Assembly (NCBI GenBank): GCA_937873255.1
Contig: CALMVM010000305.1
Coordinates: 10,355 to 16,519 of the forward strand
From: an uncultured Verrucomicrobiota bacterium
GTDB lineage: Bacteria > Verrucomicrobiota > Verrucomicrobiia > Chthoniobacterales > SZAS-18
Direction of reading: 5' to 3'
Length of the DNA stretch: 6,165 nt
Made by a program: the position numbers and the translations under genes. This document shows, piece by piece, positions 1 to 5,739 of the stretch (position 1 is the stretch's first letter; each line of letters begins with the position of its first letter). The notes beneath the pieces were generated by a model. It saw only the letters and a list, made by a program, of their open reading frames with translations, searched no databases and was not told where the DNA came from.

Positions 1-74
1 TCCTCCAACTGGGTCTGACCGTACCAACAGCGAACCTGTTGTCCGGCCGGAGGCGAGGGGGAGAGGGCGTTCAT
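1..74 (-). CDS. Possible start of an unidentified minus-strand gene (partial)
   Basis: On the minus strand an ATG at 74-72 opens a frame that stays open to the window edge, giving 24 codons that begin MNALSPSPPAGQQVRCWYG. It lies 97 nt downstream of the stop of the minus-strand Wzt-like fragment, so it could be the next gene of a polysaccharide biosynthesis cluster. The ATG overlaps the TGA of a tiny 11-codon frame in an ATGA arrangement. I do not recognise the protein; 24 residues are too few to assign a family. The segment could equally be non-coding. Confidence 0.3.
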   Translation of the reverse strand, partial: MNALSPSPPAGQQVRCWYGQTQLE

Positions 75-171
75 CGAAAACCGGTTGGGAGACGGCGGCG
101 GATCATCCTATCGCTCCACGCAAGCACGCGCCACCACGCACTGCGTCACGGCGTCCGAGGGCAACGCTCCA

Positions 172-888
172 TCACAAGGACCCCACCGGTTGCACCGGGC
201 TGAACCGCGCGCCCAGGTCGCAAATGCCCTGGAAGGTGACCTGGCGTCCAAACCAGTCCACCTGGAAGGCGGCGATCCCGCCGATGCGGTGATGATAATG
301 CCGGGCGGAGTCCGCGTGGTCGCGGTCGGAGCCCAGGCCGAAATCCAGCAGATACTTCCCTTGCCCCAAGCGACCACGGAACGCGATCAGCAAGGCGTAC
401 CGCCCACCCGCGCGGAGCGCCGGCAGTTTGACCCCGCTGTTCACGGAGGTGTCGGCGGCCACGACGTTGTTGAACCGGTCGCGGATCTGGTAGCCCGCGA
501 CCAGGCGGTCCGCCTCGAAATCCTGTCTGGCGACGAAAGTCACCCCGGCCCGGATGGACTCACCCGCGACGAAGCTCTGCGTCGGGCGGCCTTCGGGGTC
601 GAAGAGCGCGCAGCCGGTCAACGTGAGCGTGCCGTCGCCGATCTCATCCTGGAAACGCTCGATCCCGTCGGGAATCGCCCGCGCGGCCCGCCGGAGCGTT
701 TGCTCGGAGGCAGCGTCATCCTCCTGACTGATCTCCAGGCGGGTCGGCGCGGGATCGGCGACCTTCCCCGCGCCGCGTTCCGGGGCGGACGCCGGAACCT
801 CAGCGGCCCGGGCGGCGGTCTGCGCCGCGAGGCTCTCGCCGACGAGCGCGCCGGAGCCGATGGCGTGATAAAGGATGACGGGACACCC
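172..888 (-). pseudogene. Wzt-type polysaccharide ABC exporter ATPase, C-terminal substrate-binding domain only (5'-truncated)
   Basis: In O-antigen and capsule export, Wzt is the cytoplasmic ATPase that partners the Wzm permease. Its C-terminal beta-sandwich recognises the modified end of the glycan. Reading leftward from ~888 to the TGA at 174-172, the frame encodes a charged Ala-rich linker and then a Wzt C-terminal-type domain: IGDGTLTLTGCALFDPEGR, FVAGESIRAGVTF, VAGYQIRDRFNNVVAADTS, LGQGKYLLDFGLG and GGIAAFQVDW in the expected order, ending about 27 residues later. The ATPase half (Walker A, signature, Walker B) is absent. The same frame stays open rightward to 999, but that part is antisense to the permease coding sequence and reads as a shadow. 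The true breakpoint is probably between 870 and 900. No frameshift is visible in the retained part. Domain identity is fairly secure; the exact 5' edge is not. Confidence 0.75.
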
Positions 889-1514
889 CGAGGAAGGCTG
901 GGCGGACTTCGCGCTGATGCTTTTTGCCGCGCTCATCATCTTCAACGTCTTCGCCGAGTGCCTGAGCCGCGCGCCGTCGCTGATCCTGATGAACTCCAAC
1001 TACGTGACCAAGGTGGTCTTCCCGCTGGAGATGCTGCCGGTGACGGTCGTGCTCGGCAGTCTGGTCACCTCTTCATCAGCTTCGTGCCGTTGTGCCTGGC
1101 GGCGTTCATCACTCGGGGCGGCCACCTGCACGCCGAGGTGCTGCTCTGGCCGCTGTTGCTGGTGCCGGTGATCTCTTCTGGGCGCTGGGCATCACCTGGA
1201 TCGTTTCCGCGCTGGGTGCCTTTCTGCGCGACCTCAACGAGATCATGCTCGCGGTGACGCAGCTCCTCATGTACGCGAGCGCCGTGTTTTACTCGTTCGA
1301 GCGGCTCAAACAAATCCCGGCCGCCGGCCTGCGGGAAGCCATCGAGATGAATCCGCTGGCCTATTTTTCCGAGCAGAGCCGCAACCTGGTGGTCTGGGGC
1401 GAGCCGATGGACTGGTGGAGCTACGGCTGGGTGACGCTGGTGGGTCTGGTCGTGATGATCGCCGGCTACAAGCTCTTCATGGGCGTCAAGCAGGCGTTCG
1501 CCGATGTGATCTGA
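889..1514 (+). pseudogene. Wzm-type ABC-2 polysaccharide export permease, 5'-truncated with two frameshifts
   Basis: This is the inner-membrane permease of an O-antigen/polysaccharide ABC exporter. The protein is readable only by changing frame twice. Frame 2 (889-~1066) gives FNVFAECLSRAPSLILMNSN and VTKVVFPLEMLPV, hallmark Wzm sequence. Frame 1 (~1066-1173) gives LFISFVPLCLAAFITRGG. Frame 3 (~1174-1514) gives FWALGITWIVSALGAFLRDL, FYSFERLKQIP and EMNPLAYFSEQSRNLVVWG, ending GVKQAFADVI and TGA at 1512-1514. Each switch is explained by loss of one base: a C near 1066 (GTC-CAC to GTCAC) and one base near 1173 (ATC-TTC-TTC to ATCTCTTC). About 205 residues remain of a usual 260-280; the N-terminal helices are missing. 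The ATG at 875 heads this open frame but lies in the junction zone and is not a credible native start. The partner Wzt fragment is adjacent but on the opposite strand, unlike the usual co-directional wzm-wzt order. Confidence 0.85.
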
Positions 1515-1569
1515 CTTGCCCCGGGCGCGTCGGCGGTTTTGCTCCCGGCGGTTCTTTCCCCCTGTTCCC

Positions 1570-1866
1570 ATGTCGCCTCTCCGTTCTTCGCTGCTTCTCC
1601 GCCTCGTCTTCGCCGTGGCCGTGCCGGTTTTCGCCGTCGACCCCACGCCGGTCTACCAGGACGCGGCGGCCGCTCCCGAAGCGCGCCGAAGACCTCCTGG
1701 CGCATCTGACCACCGACGAAAAAGCGTGGTCATGGAGATCGACCCCGCCGACCTGGCGGCCTGGAACCCGGCGGAGAAGCGGTGGCAGGCGACGGCCGGG
1801 GAGTACACCCTGCGCGCCGGCGACAGCTCGCGCGAACTGCCGCTGCAAGTCGTGCTCAAGCGATGA
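1570..1866 (+). pseudogene. GH3 family glycoside hydrolase (beta-glucosidase-like) with a large internal deletion
   Basis: GH3 enzymes are secreted or periplasmic glycosidases of about 730-860 residues. Here only the two ends remain. From ATG 1570 the frame encodes a signal peptide (MSPLRSSLLLRLVFAVAVPVFA, likely cleaved before VDPTP) and the typical mature start VYQDAAAAPEAR. After a frame change near 1679-1687, best explained by loss of a GC unit from GCGCGC, comes AEDLLAHLTTDEKA, the first GH3 helix. At about 1720-1726 the sequence jumps to SVVMEIDPADLAAWNPAEKR and GEYTLRAGDSSRELPLQVVL, the C-terminal fibronectin-III-like domain, ending with TGA at 1864-1866. Both catalytic-domain cores, including the nucleophile Asp, are gone, roughly 600-750 residues. 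It starts 55 nt after the permease stop. It cannot be a functional glycosidase. The substrate cannot be deduced from what is left. Confidence 0.8.
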
Positions 1867-1876
1867 TTGAGCCGCG

Positions 1877-2294
1877 TCACTTCCGCTTGAGCCGGTTCAC
1901 GGACACCCACTCGTCGTCGATGTCCCTCGTAGCCGTCGTGGTGGACGAGTTGCAGGCCGAGTTGGCTGCGCAGCACCCGCCCGGGATACCACGTCTTTTC
2001 CCAGCGGATCTGCATCCGTTCGCCGGGCTTCACCACGGGCGGGTCGTACGGCCGCGGATCGCCTTTTGCCACCCACGCGTCCTCGCTCTCGGCGTAGCCG
2101 ATCCAATGCACGAAGCTGCGCTCCCCGTCGGTCTTGAGGATTTTGACCTTGTACCATCTGCCGTCCTCCCTGCCTTCGCAACGCGTGCCGACGCCCGTGG
2201 CAGGTGGATCGCCCTTCGCGGTGGCCATGACCAGGTCCGCTGGAAAAGTGCCGGTCGTCGCAAATGTCGCCAACTGCCCCTCGCAGAACGCCAT
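1877..2294 (-). pseudogene. Tandem Tudor-knot/agenet-like (chromo-type) protein with one frameshift
   Basis: Read leftward from ATG 2294-2292, the protein carries two copies of a small SH3-like beta-barrel motif of the form WY.(A).V....g...VH..GY....(D)EWV. Copy 1 is RWYKVKILKTDGERSFVHW followed by IGYAESEDAWV. Copy 2 is WEKTWYPGRVLRSQLGLQLV followed by HHDGY and, after a frame change, DIDDEWVSVNRLKRK and TGA at 1879-1877. The frame change lies at 1922-1927 in a GGG/CCC run; removing one base restores a repeat spacing identical to copy 1, so a 1-nt insertion is the simplest reading. Without it the frame runs on to 1653, antisense to the GH3 remnant. The corrected length is about 139 residues with no signal peptide visible, suggesting a cytoplasmic protein. 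Such domains bind modified proteins or nucleic acid in eukaryotes; the role in bacteria is unknown to me. The frame is also open upstream of 2294, so the true start is uncertain. It converges on the GH3 remnant with 10 nt between stops. Confidence 0.55.
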
Positions 2295-2339
2295 CTCCTC
2301 GTTGGCGTACGCTCCCGCCTCTTCGAGGGTGATGCTGTC

Positions 2340-2815
2340 GTCGTGATCGAGGCCGAGGGCGACCTCCTGCCGGAGGACAAGGAAAAAGTCGTCACCGGCA
2401 AGCTCGACGAGCCCGGCTGACTCTATCTGGAAGTCACCGGCAAGCTGCCGGGCGCAAAGAATCCCGTCGGCTCGGCCGGCGCGCTCGTCGCCGTGGACGG
2501 GATCAAGCCGGTCGTCAAGCGGCCGGACGACTTCGCGGCGTTCTGGAAAGGGCAGATGGCCGCGCTCGAAAAGTACCGCTCAACGCCCAGATCAAACCGG
2601 TGGACGGCAGCGACGCCAAAGCCTCCAAGCTTTACGAGGCACGCCGGACAACGTCGACGGCAAGCACGTGCACGGCCAACTGGCCATCCAGGACAAGGCC
2701 GGCAAGTTCCCGCTCGTCGTGCTCTACCAGTACGCGGGCGTTTACCCGCTCAAGAAAGAGTTCGCCACGCTCTGGAGCGACTGCGGCTGGATGGTGTTGA
2801 ACATCATCGCCCAGG
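2340..2815 (+). pseudogene. Acetylxylan esterase (CE7/AXE1-like) N-terminal fragment, multiply disrupted
   Basis: AXE1-type enzymes remove acetyl groups from xylan and xylo-oligosaccharides. The fragment begins within an N-terminal beta-domain (AEGDLLPEDKEKVVTGKLDE, then LYLEVTGKLPGAKNPVGSAG) and continues into the start of the alpha/beta-hydrolase domain: IKPVVKRPDDFAAFWKGQMA, LNAQIKPVDGSDAKASKLYE, DGKHVHGQLAIQDKAGKFPL, VVLYQYAGVYPLKKEF and CGWMVLNIIA. Three lesions are visible: an in-frame TGA at 2418-2420 (same frame on both sides), loss of one G after 2573 (EK-V-PLN), and loss of one C near 2640 (YEA-TPDN). Homology stops near 2812-2820, before the nucleophile Ser, so the catalytic triad is missing. 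The 5' edge is vague: upstream of ~2340 the minus-strand Tudor-knot frame looks more coding. It is broken on its 3' side by insertion-sequence-like sequence. Family assignment is good; no activity is expected. Confidence 0.75.
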
Positions 2816-2816
2816 C

Positions 2817-2894
2817 GGCGCCACGATCACCACCAGCGATGCGCAAGGCTGGTTCCGTCACTGCGGCTACCACCCACGCGCTCATTCATTCTGA
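2817..2894 (+). mobile_element. Short C-terminal transposase-like tail (IS630-type?)
   Basis: Immediately after the esterase homology ends, frame 3 encodes ATITTSDAQGWFRHCGYHPR and ends with AHSF and TGA at 2892-2894. The aromatic-x-x-(C/A)-GY ending, preceded by a Thr-rich turn and an acidic residue, resembles the extreme C-termini of many IS630-family transposases (pattern D/E-x-x-x-(W/Y)-F-x-x-x-GY). If so, this is the 3' end of a second element, oriented opposite to the transposase fragment at 2882-3319, with their stops overlapping by 13 nt. Only about 25 residues are present, so this is a suggestion from memory of the family. Confidence 0.3.
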
Positions 2895-3319
2895 AAACTG
2901 GTGTAAGCATCTGCGAGAAGGCAACACGGTAGTTTGAGGCCGACGGCGTTGAGGAGGGCGGTGGCGGTGGCGCGGAGCGTGGCGAAGTTTTCGTGCGCGC
3001 CAGCGGGCAGCCAGTGGTGTTCGCGCAGGCTCCAGAGCGTTTCGATGCGGTTGAGGTGCGGGCGGTGGGGCGGCAAAAACAACCGGCGCAGGCCGCGCTG
3101 CCGCCAGGCGGCGCGCCGGGCTTTTTTGGCCAGGCGCGAGCGGTGGCAGGGGCCGTTGACCAAACTCAGGATGCTCGGGCGGCGCAAGGCTGGCAGCAAG
3201 CGCGCTGCCAGCGCCGCGATGAACTCGGCCGCGCCCAGGCGGCCGTCCGGCGCAAGACCTTCTTGAGCGTGTCGTGGCAGGCGAGTTCTGGCGCCGCCCT
3301 TTTGTTTTGGCCAGCGCAC
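2882..3319 (-). pseudogene. IS630-type DDE transposase, C-terminal half, catalytic Asp lost
   Basis: DDE transposases of the IS630/Tc1 superfamily cut and paste DNA using two Asp and one Glu. This minus-strand frame encodes GRLGAAEFIAALAARLLPAL, then SILSLVNGPCHRSRLAKKAR, then LRRLFLPPHRPHLNRIETLW, then a C-terminal helix region (GAHENFATLRATATALLNAV) and TGA at 2884-2882. The LPP...P.LN.IE..W block with the catalytic Glu is clear. In the second block the usual (V/L)-D-G/N-x-x-x-H is VNGPCH, so the catalytic Asp is Asn. The HTH region and the first catalytic Asp are absent; the frame upstream of about residue 20 (above ~3260) no longer looks like transposase. The protein is about half the usual ~330-350 residues. 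It is a dead remnant lying between the esterase fragment and the efflux operon. Confidence 0.75.
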
Positions 3320-3392
3320 GCCCCACGCCGGTCGGTTGTTCGGCTGCCGCGGCGAGCCCCTCCGCCTCTAAGGCGGCATCCACTTAGTTTTC
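2893..3392. repeat. Candidate terminal inverted repeats of the IS remnant (weak)
   Basis: GAAAACT at 2893-2899 is matched in inverse orientation by AGTTTTC at 3386-3392. The pair brackets the transposase fragment and would define an element of 500 bp, with the left copy just beyond the transposase 3' end as expected for an IS end. The sequences continue similarly but imperfectly inward (GGTG versus AAGTG). No flanking TA duplication typical of IS630 is visible. A 7-bp match can arise by chance. Confidence 0.22.
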
Positions 3393-3430
3393 GTGTTCCA
3401 CAGAGTGCTGGATCAACGCCAAAAACGAAC
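3320..3430. other. Non-coding spacer between IS remnant and efflux operon, with a small hairpin
   Basis: I see no convincing gene in this stretch. It contains a GC-rich hairpin, CCGCCT (3362-3367), loop CTA, AGGCGG (3371-3376), which lacks a following T-run on either strand and so is not a good intrinsic terminator. It may be subterminal sequence of the degraded element. GC content falls noticeably from about 3380 onward, where the promoter region of the efflux operon begins. Confidence 0.4.
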
Positions 3431-3459
3431 TTGTCAAACTGTGCAAGCGCACATAATGT
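3431..3459 (+). promoter_or_regulatory. Putative sigma-70-type promoter of the efflux operon
   Basis: TTGTCA at 3431-3436 resembles a -35 box (TTGACA). CATAAT at 3452-3457 resembles a -10 box but with a short 15-nt spacer; TAATGT at 3454-3459 would give 17 nt with a weaker match. Either would start transcription only about 5-12 nt upstream of the regulator ATG at 3474, implying a very short leader. It is the most AT-rich stretch near the operon start. Assignment is by eye only. Confidence 0.4.
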
Positions 3460-3474
3460 AAGCAACCGCTTGCA
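3442..3474. promoter_or_regulatory. Putative autoregulatory operator: 8-bp inverted repeat over the regulator start
   Basis: TGCAAGCG at 3442-3449 and CGCTTGCA at 3467-3474 form a perfect 8-bp inverted repeat with a 17-nt centre containing the candidate -10 box. A further related half-site, GTAAGC (3459-3463 region), sits inside, and ACATAATGT (3451-3459) is itself symmetric. TetR-family repressors commonly bind palindromes in their own promoter, so binding here would block transcription of the whole operon. The right arm includes the A of the ATG start codon. The link to this regulator is inferred from position. Confidence 0.45.
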
Positions 3475-4100
3475 TGCCTGCTTCTACATCGAAGTCAATT
3501 CCCGCTGCCACCCGCCAGCGTCTGCTCGATGCCGCGGCGCGCGTGTTCGCCCGCAAGGGCTTGGAAGGCGCCACCACCCGGGAGATCGCCCGTGAGGCTC
3601 GCGTGAACGAGGTCACGCTTTTCCGCCATTTCAAGACCAAGGACAATCTTCTCGCCCAAGTCGTGCAGCGCACGTTCGACCGCCAGGAGGAAACGCTCGC
3701 CGCGCAATGTCCTCCCGCACGGCCCACCTCGAAAAGCGCCGCGCCCGACCTGCGCGCCAGCCTGCGCCGCTACGCGCAACGCTACCATGACTTGCTCAAG
3801 CATAACCTCCCGCTTCTGCGCACGCTCATCGGCGAAATTCATCGCCACCGCGAGCACGAACTGCGCGTGTTCAAGGGCGTTTTCACTCCACTGAAGGCCG
3901 AACTCCAGGCCACGATCAAATCCGCGCAGGCGGACCGGCAAGTGCGCCCCGGCATCGTACCCCTCGTCGCCGCCGACGTGTTCGGCAGCATGATCTTCAC
4001 GGAGGTCTTTCGCCGCGCCTCGCCGTACCGCCCGAAATACCTATCCAGTCGATATTTGAAAGCCTGCGTGGACATCTTCGCGCGCGGGATCGAGAACTGA
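3474..4100 (+). CDS. TetR/AcrR family transcriptional regulator
   Basis: A 208-residue one-component repressor, cytoplasmic, expected to bind DNA as a dimer and release it on binding a small lipophilic ligand. The N-terminal TetR HTH is textbook: TRQRLLDAAARVFARKGLEG (residues 13-32), then ATTREIAREARVNEVTLFRH and FKTKDNLLAQVV, with the recognition helix around residues 43-53. The remaining helical domain (about 90-205) is the variable ligand-binding part and does not identify the inducer. Length is normal for the family. The ATG at 3474 is the only sensible start: the same frame has a TAA at 3459-3461 and the next possible starts would cut the HTH. There is no Shine-Dalgarno sequence upstream and the leader is probably very short. 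The stop is 1 nt before the transporter ATG, indicating co-transcription, and the neighbours make it the likely local repressor of the efflux genes. The frame is intact, unlike everything to its left. Confidence 0.93.
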   Translation: MPASTSKSIPAATRQRLLDAAARVFARKGLEGATTREIAREARVNEVTLFRHFKTKDNLLAQVVQRTFDRQEETLAAQCPPARPTSKSAAPDLRASLRRYAQRYHDLLKHNLPLLRTLIGEIHRHREHELRVFKGVFTPLKAELQATIKSAQADRQVRPGIVPLVAADVFGSMIFTEVFRRASPYRPKYLSSRYLKACVDIFARGIEN

Positions 4101-4101
4101 C

Positions 4102-5721
4102 ATGGCTGCCGCCCAACTCTACGGGTCCGACGCCCGGTTGCTCGGCCCGTTCGCCGCGCGGCTGCTTCAGCGTGGTTTGCTCAAGTGGATCATCACGTTA
4201 TCGGCCTCGCTCGGCGCGATCCTGGAAGTCATCGACACGAGCATCACCAACGTCGCCCTGCCCGACATTCGCGGAAACCTCGGCGCGACCCTCTCGGAGG
4301 CCGGTTGGATCTCCACGGCGTACGCGTGCGCGAACGTCGTCATCATCCCGCTTTCCGCGTGGCTCGGCGACCGCTTCGGACGCAAGAATTACTTCGTGTT
4401 CTCGCTGTTCGGATTCACCGCTTCCAGCGTGCTCTGCGGACTGGCACCCAATCTTGGGTTCCTCATCGCCGCGCGAGTGTTGCAAGGGCTCGCGGGCGGC
4501 GGCCTTTTAGCCAAAGCGCAGTCGGTCGTGTTCGAGTCCTTCGCGCCCGCCGAACGTGGCGCGGCCCAAGCCATCTTCGGGTTGGGCGTGATCGCCGGCC
4601 CGGCTTTGGGTCCGGTGCTCGGCGGCTGGCTCACCGATCAGATGGGCTGGCGCTGGATTTTCTTCATCAACGTGCCCTTCGGCATCCTGGCCGTCCTGGC
4701 GTGCACGACGTTCTTCCCCGCCGACGAACCCGAAAAACTCGACCGCACCGGCACCGTCGATTGGACCGGGATCGGCCTGCTCGCGGTCGGGCTGGCGTCG
4801 TTCCAGACGTTTCTCGAAGAAGGCCAGCAGGACGACTGGTTCGGCTCGGATTTCATCCGGTTGATGGCCGTTCTCGCGGTCCTCGGCATCGGGTTTTTCA
4901 TCTGGTGGGAGTTGCGTGTAGAAAAACCCGCCGTGGATCTGCGCGTGCTGCGCCATCGCTCGATGATCGGCGGCACGCTCTATTCGGGCATCCTGGGCAT
5001 GGGCATCTACGGGATCATGTTCGCCGTCCCGGTATTCGTGCAGGAATACCTCCGCTACACCCCGACCCAGAGCGGGGTCTTGCAGGTGCCGGGCGCGGTG
5101 GCGTCGATGCTCACAATGATTGCCTACGGCCGGTTTCTCTCGAAATACGATCCGCGCCTGATGATCGCCATCGGCGCGCTGATGACCGTCCTCACCGGCT
5201 GGCTGCTCATGGGGTTGAACCCCGGCACGGGCGCGCAGACGCTTTTCTGGCCGCTGATTTTGCGCGCCGTCGGCTCGGTGATGATGTTCATGCCGCTGAG
5301 TCTCGCCGCTCTCGGACCGCTGCCCAAAAACGAGATCGCTGCCGGCTCGGGCCTCTACAGCCTGAGCCGGCAGATGGGTAGTTCGGTCGGCATTGCGCTG
5401 ATCACCACGATGGTCACGCGCCGCATGGCCGCGCACCGTGCCGTGCTGGTCAGCCACGTCACGCCCTTCCATCAACCGGTGCTCGACCGCTTGAACGCTT
5501 TGACGTCCGCCTTCGCGGCGGGCAACGGCGATTTCGCGGCGGCGCAAAAACGCGCGCTCGGTGTGATCGACCGCATCGTCAACGGCAACTCGGCGTTGAT
5601 CGCCTACTCGGACGTTTTTTCCTACGTCATGGTGGCGTTCGTCGTGTCGCTGCCGCTGCTTTTCCTGCTCGGCGGTCGTGCGAACAAAGCCGCCGGCGAG
5701 GCCGCCGCGTCCACCCATTAA
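4102..5721 (+). CDS. DHA2-family MFS multidrug efflux transporter (EmrB/QacA type, 14 TM)
   Basis: A 539-residue inner-membrane drug:proton antiporter, a typical length for the 14-helix DHA2 family. Signature motifs are intact: motif D in helix 1, LEVIDTSITNVALPDI (residues 41-56); motif A, GDRFGRK (89-95); motif B with the conserved Arg, RVLQGLAGGG (125-134); antiporter motif C, GVIAGPALGPVLGGWL (162-177); then WRWIFFINVPFGI (183-195) and RQMGSSVGIAL (423-433). A hydrophilic loop around 450-490 precedes the last helix, and the C-terminus is short and cytoplasmic. The LEVIDTSI helix-1 variant and the downstream HlyD-type adaptor point to the EmrB-like subgroup that works as a tripartite pump with an outer-membrane channel. 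The start at 4102, 1 nt after the regulator stop, gives about 28 residues before helix 1. No outer-membrane factor is seen in the window. Substrates cannot be predicted; hydrophobic toxicants, uncouplers or fatty acids are usual for this family. Confidence 0.95.
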   Translation: MAAAQLYGSDARLLGPFAARLLQRGLLKWIITLSASLGAILEVIDTSITNVALPDIRGNLGATLSEAGWISTAYACANVVIIPLSAWLGDRFGRKNYFVFSLFGFTASSVLCGLAPNLGFLIAARVLQGLAGGGLLAKAQSVVFESFAPAERGAAQAIFGLGVIAGPALGPVLGGWLTDQMGWRWIFFINVPFGILAVLACTTFFPADEPEKLDRTGTVDWTGIGLLAVGLASFQTFLEEGQQDDWFGSDFIRLMAVLAVLGIGFFIWWELRVEKPAVDLRVLRHRSMIGGTLYSGILGMGIYGIMFAVPVFVQEYLRYTPTQSGVLQVPGAVASMLTMIAYGRFLSKYDPRLMIAIGALMTVLTGWLLMGLNPGTGAQTLFWPLILRAVGSVMMFMPLSLAALGPLPKNEIAAGSGLYSLSRQMGSSVGIALITTMVTRRMAAHRAVLVSHVTPFHQPVLDRLNALTSAFAAGNGDFAAAQKRALGVIDRIVNGNSALIAYSDVFSYVMVAFVVSLPLLFLLGGRANKAAGEAAASTH

Positions 5722-5739
5722 CTAACATCCGACTAACAT
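5721..5739 (+). repeat. Direct repeat ACTAACAT spanning the adaptor-gene start
   Basis: ACTAACAT occurs at 5721-5728 and again at 5732-5739, overlapping the transporter stop codon (TAA 5719-5721) and the adaptor start codon (ATG 5738-5740). The transporter start has a near-identical context (ACTGACATGGC at 4096-4106). No GGAG-like Shine-Dalgarno sequence precedes either start, so translation is probably initiated by coupling or an SD-independent route. A short duplication may simply be chance. Confidence 0.4.

Noticed and set aside
25..51. Small hairpin CAACAG-CGAAC-CTGTTG and palindrome TCCGGCCGGA near the left edge
   Set aside because: A 6-bp stem and a GC-rich palindrome of this size are expected by chance at this composition, with no T-run or other context.
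1060..1180. Programmed ribosomal frameshifting in the permease
   Set aside because: Neither site has a slippery heptamer or downstream structure, and two shifts in 110 nt plus a missing N-terminus point to damage or sequencing error.
85..1257. Long 390-codon plus-strand open frame
   Set aside because: Mostly antisense to the Wzt-like fragment, Arg/Gly/Pro-rich with no family resemblance. Only its part from ~1069 to 1173 is real, as the middle segment of the frameshifted permease.
2418..2420. Selenocysteine at the in-frame TGA of the esterase
   Set aside because: This esterase family has no known selenocysteine position in its N-terminal domain, no convincing stem-loop follows, and the same gene carries two frameshifts and a truncation.
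4185..5381. 398-codon plus-strand frame inside the transporter gene
   Set aside because: Composition is dominated by Arg/His/Pro, typical of an off-frame reading of GC-rich DNA. It lies entirely within the strongly supported MFS gene.
4507..5718. 403-codon minus-strand frame opposite the transporter
   Set aside because: Antisense shadow of the MFS gene, rich in Arg, His, Glu and Gln, with no recognisable domain.
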